From contig JARHVA010003166.1 in NCBI GenBank assembly GCA_037957365.1, forward strand, positions 1,493,501 to 1,557,500: a DNA stretch of 64,000 bases, given 5' to 3'. The position numbers and the translations under genes were made by a program. Source of the stretch: Torreya grandis. Taxonomy: Eukaryota; Streptophyta; Pinopsida; Cupressales; Taxaceae. The notes under the pieces were generated by a model. The model did no database searches. It saw only the letters and a list, made by a program, of their open reading frames with translations, and was not told the DNA's origin. Positions 11,156 through 23,512 of the stretch are shown piece after piece; position 1 is the stretch's first letter, and every line of letters starts with the position of its first letter.

Positions 11156-11990
11156 ACTTCTTTCCAATCCCAATCTTCCCATGGATAGTGGACTTACTCC
11201 AAGTAGGTCCAACCTCTACCACTAACGACTTGAGCTTGTATTAATTATAGGTTTTTCCTATAAAAGCTAAGTCTTTTTGAAAAGTATTGTCATTGTTTAA
11301 AATTTCTAAGTGCATTCTTGAATCTCTAGTCACCTACACCCTCGTTAAACCTCAAGCATTATGCATATGAACTGTAATTCAAGTCATGACTACAAAACTT
11401 CAATCCACATCATCTACACCTGTAAAATGATACTTCATTGTGTCATTTTCACTTTAAGTCTCCATTCCTTAAAAGCTTTCAAGTTCTCAAGGTTTTTTTT
11501 CATTTTAGAGTTTCATTGAAAAGTATAGTTTCAAGTTTTTTCTTTCAAATTAATAAAATAGTCATTTTGTGTGTCTAGGGTTAGTCTAAGGAAATCTAGG
11601 GTAATTTAGGGTTTTTAAAAGCTTCTCCTCAAGGTTTTTTTCTCCCAAATTTTCATTTTACCTCTAGATTTTTGTAATTAAAATCTCAATTTTTGCTTGG
11701 CCAAATCAAATATTCTTAAACACATACTTCATATTAAAAAATAGAGAATATTCCTTGCAAAGATCCCCTATCACCTTCACAGAGAGTGGATGTACCTTAA
11801 ACAACCTCCACTTCTGTCAGAGGTCTCATATACCTCGACAACCTTTGACCCTCATAGACTTCTAGAGTACTGTGAAAGGTGGGACTATCCCAATCACCTC
11901 CCACTTTCATTAAAAATTTAACAACCCTTAGGCATTGTGGAGAGTAGATGTGCTTCCATTACCTCCTAGTTCCACTAGAGAATACAAGTG
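11025..11990. repeat. second family of degenerate self-complementary repeats, element A spacer
   Basis: About five 40-45-bp units (near 11029, 11197, 11780, 11871 and 11936) share a GTGGA-type left arm, a TACTTCAATCA-like centre and a CCTCCAC-type right arm, so each can fold back. The clearest is 11203-11241, which starts TAGTGG and ends CCACTA. They follow or interleave with the TGCAC-type units and lead up to the accessory ORF. Confidence 0.5.
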
Positions 11991-12009
11991 ATTCAAACAC
12001 CTGTAGGTC

Positions 12010-15000
12010 TTGCCAACTTTCACAGTTGATTTCTTACAATTAGTAACTTTAGTTTCCATGCCTACTAAGGAAATGAAGCTCAAATCTAAGGGGCCTGAAG
12101 TGACTTCTTGTTTGGATTCTAATATGGTAGAGATAAAAGACACTAATTTAGGTCACATTGACCTAGGAGATTTTTGGGCTAAGATAGGTAAAGCTTTCAA
12201 AAGTGACTAGATCCAGAGTATCCATGACTTTGGTTTACCACAAGATTTAGCCTTCCCTCTATCTATTCAAATCCCTACGTTGGTCCTCACAATGGCCAAA
12301 AATTATGACCCTAATAGAAGATAAGTCTTTAGTGAGAAAGGGGAGAATGTTATTGATCTTAACCCTGACTTCATCAACATAGTGTTTGACATTCTTGATT
12401 TTGAGAGTTATTTGGATATAACTCCACAAATATATGCACAATTTTATGAAGAAAAAAAATAAGGATGTCAAAAGATAATGAACAATCAATGGATCAAGAC
12501 TCCCAAGCATTCCTCCACCAAGATTTCCCAAGACTATGTATATATCTAATTTCATTGAGGAGGTGGGATATGTTATAACACTATTGCATAGAGTCACTAG
12601 AAATCTCGATGCCAAGTATTATCAAGACTAAATGTAATAATATATCTAGATCATCAAAGAAAATAAAAAATAGATACATTGGGCCCAATTAATAAGTGAT
12701 TCCCTCCATAACCAATTGATGGAGGTACAAACAAAAAATAAGTTTTATATGACATCATATATTATCTATATCTTGGCCAATGGAAGATTATTACCTAGCC
12801 TTAATACAATTCATGAAGAAATAACCAGAGTCTATAACTACTACCTGATCTCATGCTATAAGTTATTAGATAATAGTTTAAGAGATTTAATGATTCTTTC
12901 ATCTACAACATCATATTATGTTTTACTAGGAGCTTGGGAAAACAAGGTTCTCCTAAGCATCAAAATATGAGATCACCAAGTGGGGTTCCTTCTTCATATA
13001 GTTCCCCACTACTCCTACATTAGGGTAGCCAGATTAGGTGGTTATCCCTACACACTTCCCTAATATTTAAGTAATAAATGTGCATTATTGGAGTAGGTTA
13101 TGTAACTTTTGGATATTCACAAACTCCTTTTAGATAAACACAAGGTAGGGATACATTTCCCTATATCTATTCACCATTATACATTCTAATCTTCCTTGAA
13201 AGATAAAACTATAGAGGTAGACATGTGCCAAGTAACACTAATGACTCTAAAGTCCAAACCTTACTTTGATCCATATGGTAAGGTCACTACTTCACTAGAA
13301 TTGGTAACATATGAACATGTACTATATTAAGAGGATTTTTGGGAAGACTATGATGATGAAAAAATGGTTAAAATGAGGGACCATTCTAGGATATCCCTAC
13401 AAAAAACTAAAGACTAAGATCTAGCATGAGTAATTATTTGGTGGATGAAAAATTTAGAGTAGATCAAATCTATCTCACACATATCATTGCCAGACCTCTA
13501 CCACCAGTGAGGTGGTCACTTCATAAATCCTTCTCTCTATTTGATTGAATAGCCCCTATTATTAATAGAATAACCAATTAGATAAGAACCAAGGGTGTAC
13601 AAGTCACAAGGGAGACAATAGGGGTAAAGGATAAGCTCCTGAAGCTCAAAGTAGGAATTACCACTCCTTTAGAATAGAGCCCCAATGAATCAGTAGAGGA
13701 ACCTGACAAAGGAAAGAAGAGGAAGATGACAAAGACAATAAAATGGGAATCAAGTAGATAAGGAGAAGTTTTAGAAGAACCAATTGATATTTTAGCCTAA
13801 TAAACATCATTAGTAGCACATATATCCATAGTTTAATATCCCATAGCCTTGACCCCTATTTCCATTGCTCCCCCTTCTCTTACAAATATTGTACAAGAGG
13901 TTTCAACACCTACACCAACTATATCCAATCCTCAAGTATCTTTAGTCCCCATTGTTCCACAAGTTTTATCTCTTCCACCTCTAATTTCAACCCCTCCACT
14001 TGTCTCCACTTCACTTGTCATTTCACCCATACCAATAAGCTAAGTACAATTAACACATATAATTCAAGTGGACACTTAGGGTCCCCCCATAGTAGAATTT
14101 CAATTTTCCACTCCACTTTTCCTTCCTCCCACTTTGCCTTCCCTATTTGATCCATTCTTGATTTCCATTCCATTTATAATTCCTTCTATTTCATCACCAT
14201 TAAATCCCAAAACCACCCAATAGTACATTACCATGGATTCAATCATCTTGACTATGATTCCACAAGCCACCTCAACCCCTGAGATGAGTACTATTTCCCC
14301 TTCATCTCAACCCACTATTTTCACATCACCAACCTTAAGTGGTCTTAAAAATTTAATTGACACATTTAGTGATTTGGCTTCCACCATTCCATTGGTTCCT
14401 AAATTCACAACTTTTGTGTCCATTACATCCTCCACTCCCCCAACAAACATAACTATTTTTGTTGCCTCCATTTCCCCCATTTTCATTATTTCAACTACAC
14501 TATCAGTAGAGGTTAGAGCAACCCAGACACTTGGTGAAAATATTTATTGTCAAACTAATGATGAGAGTGGACCCTCATGAGCACCTTCTGAGCAACCAAT
14601 GGTATCATCCTCTTAGGAGTCTCTATTAGTCATAGTATCAGCTAGTGAAGCTACTACAGTTATAGATTATTTGGTGATCGTGTTAGATGAGTAGAAAACT
14701 ACCCCCAATTAGTTAGCATAATCAATGAGTAAGAAGTGGAAAATAATGATTTCTCCCAACACTTTGGACTTAGGTATGTCAAAAGTCAAGAAGAAATCAA
14801 AACCCACTCCCAAGACCCTTTCAAGGACATTCATTAATGATAAAGGAGAAAGATATGTTGAAATTATAGTTCCCCCACTAGATAAATCAAAATAGGATCT
14901 TATGGTAGAATATTATCAAGTTTCTCATATACACCTTGGTCAAAAAACAAGAGAAGGACTCAAGCATGATGTGTAGATTAGGTATTAACTCTCTCTTCTA

Positions 15001-15815
15001 GAGGATTGATCATGATAACACCACCAAAGATGAGCTGAAAAGAAAGGTAGATCAATTGATCAAAGCACTGAACTAGTTTATAAAGTCTATTGAAACATCA
15101 CAAAAACCACACGTAGTGCATCTAATCTATCCAAATTAAGCTACTATTGATTTTGTATGGGAAATTGCTCACATGGGAAGTGCTCCAAAAGAATGGTCTG
15201 AGGAACTGATCACAAAAGGTAGTATAATTCTTGTAACAATAATGGATCATTATGGATTCATCATGAAGAGGAAAGAAATTTTTAAGGATTAGATCAATAT
15301 CTATGAAGGAAAAAATCATACTTTGAATCTGTATTATCCCAAATTGATAACCACAAAATTAATTTCAGATAAGAGTGCTGACAAAGTCTGTGAAATGATC
15401 CAAGGAGGCTCATGATAAGGTATTCAATGTATTATATAAGATTTATGGCATGATGAACTTAATCTCATGTCGACCAGTAGATGATGCCAACAATATCCTT
15501 CAGGCATAACAGGGATAAAATAATTTCAAATCAATGGTTGAGGAGCTAAAAAGGACATAGTCTTTGTCTTAAGTTCCATCCATAGGTTCATCAAGTATGA
15601 GAAAGCAATTAATCAAATGAGAACTGAAATGCAGGGAATAATAACCTTTAGAAGATAATTGTTTGATGTCCAGGCAAATTATGCAACCTTCAACATCTAT
15701 TCTTACAGGTTGGATGCAAATCAAATTCAAGAGATTTTCAAGGCCTTTGATGCATATACAAAGAAGTTGCAGGCTAAGAATGATAAGAAAGATAAATTAA
15801 TTCTAGACATTAATT
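12010..15815 (+). pseudogene. accessory ORF (aORF) of element A, downstream of pol
   Basis: A long decayed frame in sense with pol. It is homologous along its length to the element B accessory ORF. At the N-terminus, EIKDTNLGHIDLGDFW aligns with DIRDTEIGHVDMAEFL. In the middle, IHEEITRVYNYY aligns with IHEQLTRVQTSF. Next comes a Pro/Ser/Thr-rich linker (13849-14580). Then at about 14730, MSKKWKIMISPNTLDLG followed by KSKPTPKTLS and KGERYVEIIVPPLD aligns with the B basic motif. The C-terminus is charged and probably helical. Stops and frameshifts are frequent. Function unknown: it is not recognisable as a classical env and shows no clear transmembrane segment. Confidence 0.7.
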
Positions 15816-17151
15816 AATTTTCCCTCTCTTTTGAATATTTTCAAATGTTATTATCATTTGTAATTTCATTTCAAGACATTGCACATTGTAATTACAAAAG
15901 TATATCTATATTTTTTATGACTCTTTTTGAGAAAGAGAAAGACATATTTTTTACACTTTATTGTTTTTCATAATGTGAAAAGTTACAAAAATCACAATTT
16001 CAAATTGCACTTTCCATTTTTATTAATGTGAATTGTTAAAAGGTGTAAATTCATGAAGTGTAAATTTCATGGTTCCTTTTGTCAAAAGTGATAAATACTT
16101 AGAAAGTTGTAAAAATCTCACTTGAAGTTTTTTGCATGCTATTGTTTGCATGAGAAGAAACTTAGAATTAATTTTCAATGTTATATTTTATTTTAAAAGA
16201 CTAGTTCTATTTTAGGTTCCTTTTTTTACATGAGAAAACAATTTTTAGACACTATTAGATAATGAAGCATTGCATGGAGATCTTTAGTTCTAGCCATGCC
16301 ATGTTACACCCAGGATCACTCCCAGCTCATGCAAGCCATGTTCTATTCATTCCATAGATTTAAAAACTCCAAAAATATAAGAGCTCACCTATCTTGCATT
16401 AGGGTTTTTAGATCTGCATGATCATCTTTACTAGGCATTTGAGTTCAACAACTATATATCTTTTATGACATATTTTTGTATAAAAATGGGCAGACCCCAT
16501 GGCCCAATCTATCTTTTTGATGTTTTTTATAGTTTCTACATTTTGAATGTATTTACTACAAGTTGTAACCTTTGGAGAGAAATAAAGTTGATGATTTTCC
16601 TCTCTTGTGTTATGGAATCTCTGTGTGTGTACAAGTTATTTGATTCTCTATGGAAGCTTTGTCTTTTATTCTAGTCTCAAGAAAATTCATATCTGTTATT
16701 TTTCCCTCTTGATAATATTATTTGGAATAAACATCCTTTTTCTTTTTATGATAATAACTAAAATATGCCTCTGATTTCAAAATTTACATGAGTATGTGCT
16801 TAAATAAATTCAATCTATTTTATGCTTTATTGTGTTTATCAATCAAGTATTTAGATCCACTATAAAATATTTGGTGCAATCACCATACTTTTAGTTTTCT
16901 ACAAATTTCAATTCTTCAACCTTTTACCCATCAAAACCCTAGTTTAGGATCAAAATCACTAAAGAGAAAAATTTATACAAGACTGATATTATTTTAGCTT
17001 GCATCAGATTAAGTGAAAAGAAGTTGGCCTTCTCTAGATATTAACCTCAAATTACTAAGGTCCCATGGCTTTAGAGGTTTTTCCATTGTATCATTATGCA
17101 CTTGAACAATAAGATATAGAATCAAGACAAGTGCAATCCTATGTGAAAATA
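15815..17151 (+). mobile_element. element A, 3' LTR
   Basis: Second copy of the 2780-4099 LTR, colinear with many substitutions and small indels. TATA box at 16479-16486 and AATAAA near 16580. Homology to the first copy ends at about 17151, giving the outer LTR end. The 105 bp from 17152 to 17257 match neither LTR and could be target DNA or a leftover of element B. Confidence 0.7.
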
Positions 17152-17257
17152 GTGTATTACATGGTATTGCTCAAATAGAGGATTTGAAACCCTCTCTGGT
17201 GATATTGTATGGTAATAGACCCCTTGGTTAGGTTTATAAGATCCACATTGGTCATGA

Positions 17258-17369
17258 CCCCAATTCTCTAAATGTATCAACAAGTGGAATGGCTAGCTTG
17301 ATTTATCTTCTCTGAGCTAGGATTGATTTATCGATCAAATTCTCTGAGCTAGGATTGATTGAGCTAGGA
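17258..17369 (+). mobile_element. element B, truncated 5' LTR remnant
   Basis: About 85 bp (17258-17342) repeat almost exactly at 29279-29363, with one visible mismatch (TCGATC versus TCAATC). The following bases include a 19-bp duplication (CTCTGAGCTAGGATTGATT at 17310 and 17342) and lead directly into the PBS. The rest of the expected roughly 1-kb LTR is missing, since sequence upstream of 17258 does not match sequence upstream of 29279. Without the U3 promoter this copy is not expected to be transcribed normally. Confidence 0.65.
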
Positions 17370-17387
17370 TGGCGACTCTGCTGAGGA
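17370..17387 (+). other. element B primer binding site
   Basis: TGGCGACTCTGCTGAGGA resembles the TGGCGACTC-type primer sites of Tat/Ogre-group elements, which as I recall are complementary to a tRNA-Arg 3' end. It follows the LTR remnant directly and precedes the gag leader. Confidence 0.65.
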
Positions 17388-17867
17388 TTCAAATGTGCAG
17401 TCTGAACCCTCAAGTTTCAGATTGAAGCAGTCCCTACCCTCATCCATTACATAATCTGATGACTCCGTTTCATGTCTTACCCATTATCATTATAGCCTTA
17501 CCAGCTACCTCCATTATATTATCTGGTCTGTAAAACCAAAGCCGCTGAGAAAAATGTGCATTTTAAAGCCTCAAGCTTCAATTTGAAATTGTTTCAGTCC
17601 CATTTTTGTTTTAAAAACTTGGCAACTCCACGCTACACCAAAAGTCAGAGATCTAAAGGCGTTGTTGACCCTGTGTTTGAGTTGGTGCAACAAAGTAATT
17701 TTGATCTATTTCCTCCATCAGCTTCTCTTCAACGGTCTAGGAGTTTTCCTTCTAGCCTTGTCAGGTCGCCAACACAAGGAAGGACTCATTTTTCCGCTGT
17801 CAATCACCGCCTACCTATAAACACTCCACCAAGGTTTGTTATCCCACCTTTTCATCCTCTTATCATA
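17388..17867 (+). other. element B leader before gag
   Basis: About 480 bp between PBS and the proposed gag start. An upstream ATG at 17556 is in frame with gag and open through to it, so an N-terminal extension of 104 residues is possible. The start at 17868 (MAQGPWDN) is preferred because the conserved part of Gag begins soon after it and the upstream segment is Ser/Arg/Phe-rich without similarity to Gag. Confidence 0.4.
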
Positions 17868-19170
17868 ATGGCTCAAGGCCCGTGGGATAATTCCTTCGGC
17901 CCTCTTAATTTAACCCCACCTCTGCATGAACTACCTCGTAGTTCTAGGAAAAATTTTCCTAAGTTTTTTGGTGATGGGAAGGTTAATCTTGATGAACATG
18001 TTACCACCTTCTCCATATAATGTGGCATAATTGGGGTCGAATTTGAAGATGTGGTAGTAAGACTCTTTGTGGAAACTTTACAAGGAGTTGTCGCAGATTA
18101 GTTTTATCACCTGCAGGCTGGGTCAGTAATAAGCTGGGATACACTCAAGTCCAAATTTGAAGCTAGATTTAAACTTATTGAGGATGCACACACTCTATTG
18201 GCGCAGCTGACACAACTGAAGAAAGAATCCCAGGAACCCATGAGGGATTTCATAGCTAAATTCAACAAGTTGAGGAACCAGATTCTGACTGTGGCCCAGC
18301 CCACGCTGGAAAATCTCAAGTGTTTTTTCATCAACTCACAGCTTCTCGAAGTAAGTTTCTTATTGAGACGAGCTAGCCCTATGGACCTAGCCTTGGCTCA
18401 AGGTTTGGCTACCGAGATTGAAGATGATCTTATCCTAGCAGGCAAGATCAAGAAAGATTCTAGTAAAAATAAATTCCCCTCATCTGTTGAAAGCTCTTCT
18501 ACGGGTACTACAAATCCTATGGTGCAAAAATTAACAAATGAACTGATAACTTTGAAAAGACAAATCACCTAAGGTACGTCTGCTCCTACTTATTGAGATG
18601 TGCCCAAGAGGACATTCCAGAATCAGCAATATCAAGGTAATACTGCCTGGACTCAAGGGCAATCAAATTGCCTACCTCCCCCTTCAGGAAGATTAGCCAT
18701 TGAAGCAGCACCTGCTAATTCAGCAATCAAATACCTAGAGGCTGAGCACGACAACTCCTTTCAACCACAGCTGGACCAATAAGAAAATGCTAACTTCTTT
18801 GATGAACAGGACGAGGAATTAGCTGCCGACTCCAATATCAGTTTCCTAGATTATCAAGATGAAGCTGGGAGTAAAGGAGAAGATTCAGAGGGAACTTACG
18901 CTATTTTTACCAGATCTCAAAATTAGTCAGCTTCACAAACTAACAAAGGAAAGGCAGATGACGAGCCTCAATCAGCAGTTTCTATTGCCAAATGTGGGAT
19001 CCCATTACCTCCACAATCAAAAGATCAGGTAACTCATAAAAAAGTAAGTACTCCCAATCACCCGATATCCCCCTCTTCTGCTACTCAGGCCAGTGGAATA
19101 CCTGTCAAAGCCTCTAATGATGGAATCTCTTCTTCTATTGCAACTTCTTTTCAATCATTTGATATCATTA
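17868..19170 (+). pseudogene. gag of element B
   Basis: Readable in one frame with a handful of stops (TAA at about 18018, TAG at 18100, others near 18570-18600, 18780 and 18925). Conserved blocks: NFPKFFGDGKVNLDEHVTTF, EDVVVRLFVETLQGVVAD, then FYHLQAGSVISWDTLKSKFE, and MRDFIAKFNKLRNQI. These are the plant Ty3 Gag capsid motifs. No CCHC zinc knuckle was seen in the C-terminal part, which is Gln/Ser-rich. The gag frame continues to the protease with no frameshift, suggesting a single Gag-Pol ORF in the active ancestor. Confidence 0.85.
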
Positions 19171-19960
19171 ATCATGCTAGAAAGACTAAGATTCAGATGA
19201 TAGAGGTTGAGTATTTAAGAGCTAACCCAGAACAGTTTGATAGGTTAGCAGAGTATGTTAAAAATAAAGTTGTCCTTGTAGGACAAGATTCTTTGAAAGT
19301 TGTTCCTGATCCCCCCAAAGACAAACCAGCCCAAAATAATCTGGTTGTGACTCCTCCTATCGCTCTTAGAAAAATAGAACCTTTCTATGTTTCCCTACTT
19401 ATAAATGGCTACAAACTGAGTAATTATATTATAGACTCTGGGGCTTCAAATAATGTCATGCCTGCCAAGGTGGCGGATTCTCTCGGCCTAACTTTGACCA
19501 AGACTTTTGGGAGGTGTTTTTCCATAGAAAACAAGCAAGTTCCCCTCGACCAAATAAAACATGCCCAATACGCCTTTGCGGCTTTTTTGGAAAAGCAGAT
19601 AAAAATGATGGTTCTAGTAGCTGATGTTCCAGCATCTTACGGCATCCTGCTTGGGCAAAATTTTTGTAAGGATGTTGGGGGTGAGTTAAGCATGGACCTA
19701 TCAGAAGCAAGGATTCCAGTCCAAGGTGTCATGAAGAAATTGCTTCCTAAAAAAGAAGCCAGGTACGTAGTTACCCGTTCTGCAGCGCCTGAAGCTCAAA
19801 TTTTATTTGAGTCTTCAGGCATGGGCACTTATTTCTTATCCATAGACGAGACCCATGGTGCATCAGATAAAACTCCTATGGGTGGTAATTTGGGTTTGGT
19901 TTCAGCTGACGCGAAGGGTGGAATGCCCAAGCAAAATGAACACATGAAACAACCCTTTCC
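19171..19960 (+). pseudogene. aspartic protease region of element B
   Basis: An open stretch from 19197 encodes PFYVSLLINGYKLSNYIID, then SGASNNVMPAKVADSLGLTL, and GILLGQNFCKDVGGELSMD. The catalytic DSGA motif is intact near 19436 and the ILLG flap-end motif is present. About 80 residues of linker (including KKLLPKKEARYVVTR) lead to the RNase H that follows. No stop lies in the domain itself; it is likely the best preserved enzyme in the window together with RT and the integrase core. Confidence 0.85.
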
Positions 19961-19984
19961 TCAAAACAGGAAAGTTTATATGAA

Positions 19985-20440
19985 AAAAGTAATACCTGAT
20001 GAGCTATGGACCTTGGAGTTTGATGGCAGTTGCTCTTCTACTGGATCAGGAGCCGGAGTTGTGTTGGTATCCCCTCAGGGAGAAATTACCCCTTTTCCTA
20101 CAAATTGCAATTCAACAATACTAACAACATGGCTGAATACGAATCCCTGTTGCTTGGTCTACAGGCTGCCAAAGAAAAGGGTATTAGGAAACTCCATGCT
20201 AAAGGAGACGCTAAGTTGATAGTCTGTCAGGTAAGGAACCTCTATCAGACCAAGAATGAGAGGTTGCGCCATTATCACAATCTGGTATGGGATCAGATCA
20301 AAAATTTTGATGCCTTCAATATCTCCATCGTTTCGAGGGAATTCAATGATCGAGTAGATGCATTGGCTATCTCTGCCACCCTCCTAATTCTCCACCTAGA
20401 TTTTAAAGGAGATAAGTATACTATTGAGCTGGTTTTCTGA
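19985..20440 (+). pseudogene. archaeal-type RNase H (aRH) of element B, located before RT
   Basis: Begins LWTLEFDGSCSSTGSGAGVV in the protease frame, then a frameshift near 20095 moves to the frame encoding FSYKLQFNNTNNMAEYESLL, AKGDAKLIVCQV, YHNLVWDQIKNFDAFNI and NDRVDALA. The four acidic catalytic positions (Asp of FDG, Glu of AEYE, Asp of KGDA, Asp of RVDA) all remain, so only the indel breaks it. Families of this kind in plants carry this extra RNase H, distinct from the Ty3 one after RT. The linker to RT includes a PSVPDNADHW segment. Confidence 0.85.
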
Positions 20441-20736
20441 CCAAGTGTACCAGACAATGCTGACCACTGGTAAGTGTTTAACAACAATGATCAAATCATC
20501 ACATTCTTGGAGCAAAAAGACACTTTCAAATAATTGTGTTTTGAAGGTAGTGAGCCTCGGGAGTGTGGACTAACCCCTGAAACCTAGGTCAATACAGGTG
20601 AAGATTTTCTACAGCTCAAGGAGAATAAAATTCCCAAAGGTTTGGTTTCCTAGAAAAGTTGTTTGATAACCATGACAGGTTTGTCAAATAACAACGAACA
20701 GATTCAAATTCTTCTCAAGATTTTGATCAAGTCAAC

Positions 20737-21640
20737 TTGGGGACCAAGCATGATCCTAAAATAGTAAACATTGGGAAATGCTGCACTTCCAAAGATAGGT
20801 TTGAGCTTGCTAGTTTACTCCGTCAGTATAGGGATGTGTTGGCTTACTCTTACGATGACTTAAAATCTCTCAGGCCACATGACATCCGTCATGACATCCC
20901 CCTGAAAGCCAAATCTGTGCCTCACAAATAGAAATCCAGGCAATATAATCCAAAAATCTCAGGTACTATTTTAGCTGAGATACAAAAAATGCTCGATGCT
21001 CAGATAATTTTTCTGATCCATCACTCAACATGGGTTGCTAACATAGTACCCGTCAAAAAGAAAAATGGTGAGATTCGAATCTGTGTAGATTTCAGGAACT
21101 TGAATCAGTTATCCTTAAAAGATAACTACCCCCTTCCCATTATGGATCAAGTCTTACAGATGGTAACAAGTTTAGAAATGTTATCAATGCTTGACGGTTT
21201 TTTAGGGTACAATCAGGTTGAGGTCGGGAAAGCAGATCAACACAAGACAGCGTTCACCACACCCTGGGGCACCTTTGCTTACCGTAAGATGCCTTTCGGT
21301 CTAATAAACGCAGGTGCCACTTTTCAAAGGGCCATGGACCTCACTTTCAAAGATGTAATGGGAAATTTCATTGTAGTGTACCTAGACGATCTGACGGTTT
21401 TTTTAAAACGGCGTTCTGAGCATGTTCACCATTTGCAAAAGGTACTAGAACGCTGCCGTCAAAACAGCATCTCGTTAAACCCAAAGAAATCCGTCTTCAG
21501 AGTGACTGAAGGGAAACTTCTCAGACACATAGTGTCTTGAGAAGGCATCAGAATTGATTCAGAAAGAGTTAGGTCTATCCAGGAACTTACTCTGCCTACC
21601 AGCAAGACTGCAGTTCACTCTTTCTTTAGAAAGGTGAATT
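20737..21640 (+). pseudogene. reverse transcriptase of element B
   Basis: The N-terminal part (LLRQYRDVLAYSYDDLKSL) ends at a TAG near 20929. The main domain 20989-21540 is open: WVANIVPVKKKNGEIRICVD, MLSMLDGFLGYNQVEV, FTTPWGTFAYRKMPFGLINA, VVYLDDLTVF with the YLDD active site intact, and LNPKKSVFRVTEGKLL. A TGA at 21538 ends the open stretch, and the thumb (KVNFLKRFVPEL) follows in the same frame. This is the best RT for phylogenetic placement in the window. Confidence 0.9.
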
Positions 21641-21689
21641 TTCTTAAGAGATTTGTTCCTGAACTCGTTGAGAAAACCCGTCACATCAT

Positions 21690-22330
21690 CAACATGATGA
21701 AGAGCAATGCCACATTTAGGTGGACTGTTGAGGGCAAATCAATGTTCAAAGAAATTAAAGAAGCAATTGCTCGGGCACCAGTCTTGGTTTGTCCAGATTA
21801 TACTAAAGGTTTCAAAATATATAGTTATGCCTCTGAGCATACACTATCAGCTATTTTGGTTCAACCAAATTTAGAAAATGCAGAATCTCCTATTTCATTC
21901 ATGAGTTGTCCACTCAAAAATCATGAATTGAAATATTCCCTTATGGAGAAACATGCATACGCCGTGGTCAAGGCTGTCAAGCATTTTAGGTTTTATATCC
22001 TGAATTCTCACACCAAAGTTCTCGTGTCAGACACAACAATAAAATCTATTTTGACTCAGCAAGAGTTCGGTACAAAGAGAGGTAACTAGATTGCTAAAAC
22101 TCAGGAATTCGATCTGGACATCAAACTAACCAAGCTTGTACAAGGAAGGGGTCTCTGTCAATTGATCACCAACAACATTCCAGACGAGTTAAAAAGTGAA
22201 GAACAAGATATCAAAAGCGTGCCCACAGTTCTCTTTATCGCCAGTACTGATGAGTGGTATTCTAACATTGCTCATTTCCTAACATATGGCGAGTGTCATG
22301 CTCATCTTTCTTTTAAAGAAAAATAGAATG
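21690..22330 (+). pseudogene. Ty3-type RNase H (gRH) and connection of element B
   Basis: Encodes APVLVCPDYTKGFKIYSYAS, HTLSAILVQ, then PISFMSCPLKNHELKYSLME, KHAYAVVKAVKHFRFYIL, and VLVSDTTIKSIL. The first catalytic Asp is replaced by Ser in SYAS (usually Asp in the YTDAS type), but some plant relatives of this family also have Ser there, so this RNase H may be degenerate in the lineage. That would leave the aRH as the working RNase H; this is an inference. A TAG near 22087 ends the frame before the INT linker. Confidence 0.75.
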
Positions 22331-23512
22331 TTAAATTGAAAGCAGTTGGTTATGTTTTGTGGGACAATGGTCTTTATAAAAGAAACTTGGATGGGGCATT
22401 TCTTCGTTGTGTTGACAAAGCTCAATAAGAAAGACTTTTAGAATCTTTCCATGATTTGGCATGTGGAGGACATTTCTATGCACCGGTGATGGCACACAAA
22501 ATTCTACGATCAAGGTACTATTGGCCCACACTTTTTTAGGATGCTTACAAATGGGTACGGAGGTGTGAGCTGTGTCAGCAATTCGTTGGAAAGCCTAAGC
22601 TGTCTGCTTTGCCCCTCAAGCCAGTTGTGATCGAGGAACCATTTTAGCAATGGGATATTGATTTCATTGGTGCAGTTAACCCATCTTCGAGTGCCGGACA
22701 TGATTATGTCCTCACCGCAACAGATTATTTTACTAAATGGGTGGAGGCCATACCAACCAAGCATGCTACATCTGAAGTAGTATGCATATTTCTCAAAGAA
22801 AATATCATCTCCAGGTTTGGGGTTCCACTAAAAATTGTGACAGATAATGCGGCCTATTTTTCGTCACATGAAATCACTCAATTTTGTTTCCATTATGAGA
22901 TTACCTTGTCTCACACTTCAGATTATTTCCCCCAAGGAAATGGACAAGCAGAATCGAGTAACAGGAACCTGGTCACCATTATCAGGAAGTTGGTGGACGA
23001 CAATCAAAGAACATGGCACAAAGCTTTGTATGACGCTTTATGGGCCAACAGGATAACACCCAAAAGAGCTATAGGTATGTCACCTTTCCAACTCCTATAT
23101 GGACAAAATGTAGAAATTTCCATTACCCTTGAACTACCAGCACTCAAATTAACCAGAGCAATCGAAGACTCAACCTTTGAAAGCTCAATCGACAAGCAGA
23201 TCATGTGTCTGACCGAGCTGAATGAACAATGAGTTATGGTGGTGGATCGGATCAAGAAACATTAGGACTGGGTGAAAGCACTTTTTGATAAGAGAGCTAG
23301 AGTGTGTGTCTTCTAAGTCAGAGATCAAGTCTTGTTATGGGACAAGCGATGAGAACCAAAAGGGATGCACGACAAATTTGACTCCCTATGGAGGGGTCCG
23401 TTCACCATTCGACAGCGTTGTGGTGAGGCCAGCTTTTTGCTAGAGTATAAAGATGGAACACCATTTACACTACCTCACAGTGGATAGCATCTAAAGCTTT
23501 TCAACCCTTGAA
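22331..23512 (+). pseudogene. integrase of element B
   Basis: The HHCC zinc domain (FHDLACGGHF, then CELCQQF), the D-D-E core (WDIDFIG, IVTDNAAYF, GNGQAESSNRNL) and the C-terminal GPFTIRQRCGEASFLLEY segment are present. The central block 22741-23232 is open, including WANRITPKRAIGMSPFQLLY. Stops at about 22324, 22426, 22538, 22647, 23230 and beyond are TAG, TGA or TAA at Trp, Gln or Arg-type positions. All catalytic acids remain. The final stop is near 23510; pol ends here. Confidence 0.88.

Noticed and set aside
13849..14580. Pro/Ser/Thr-rich frames as a separate secreted or cell-wall protein
   Set aside because: They match the position of the low-complexity linker in the accessory ORF of element B.
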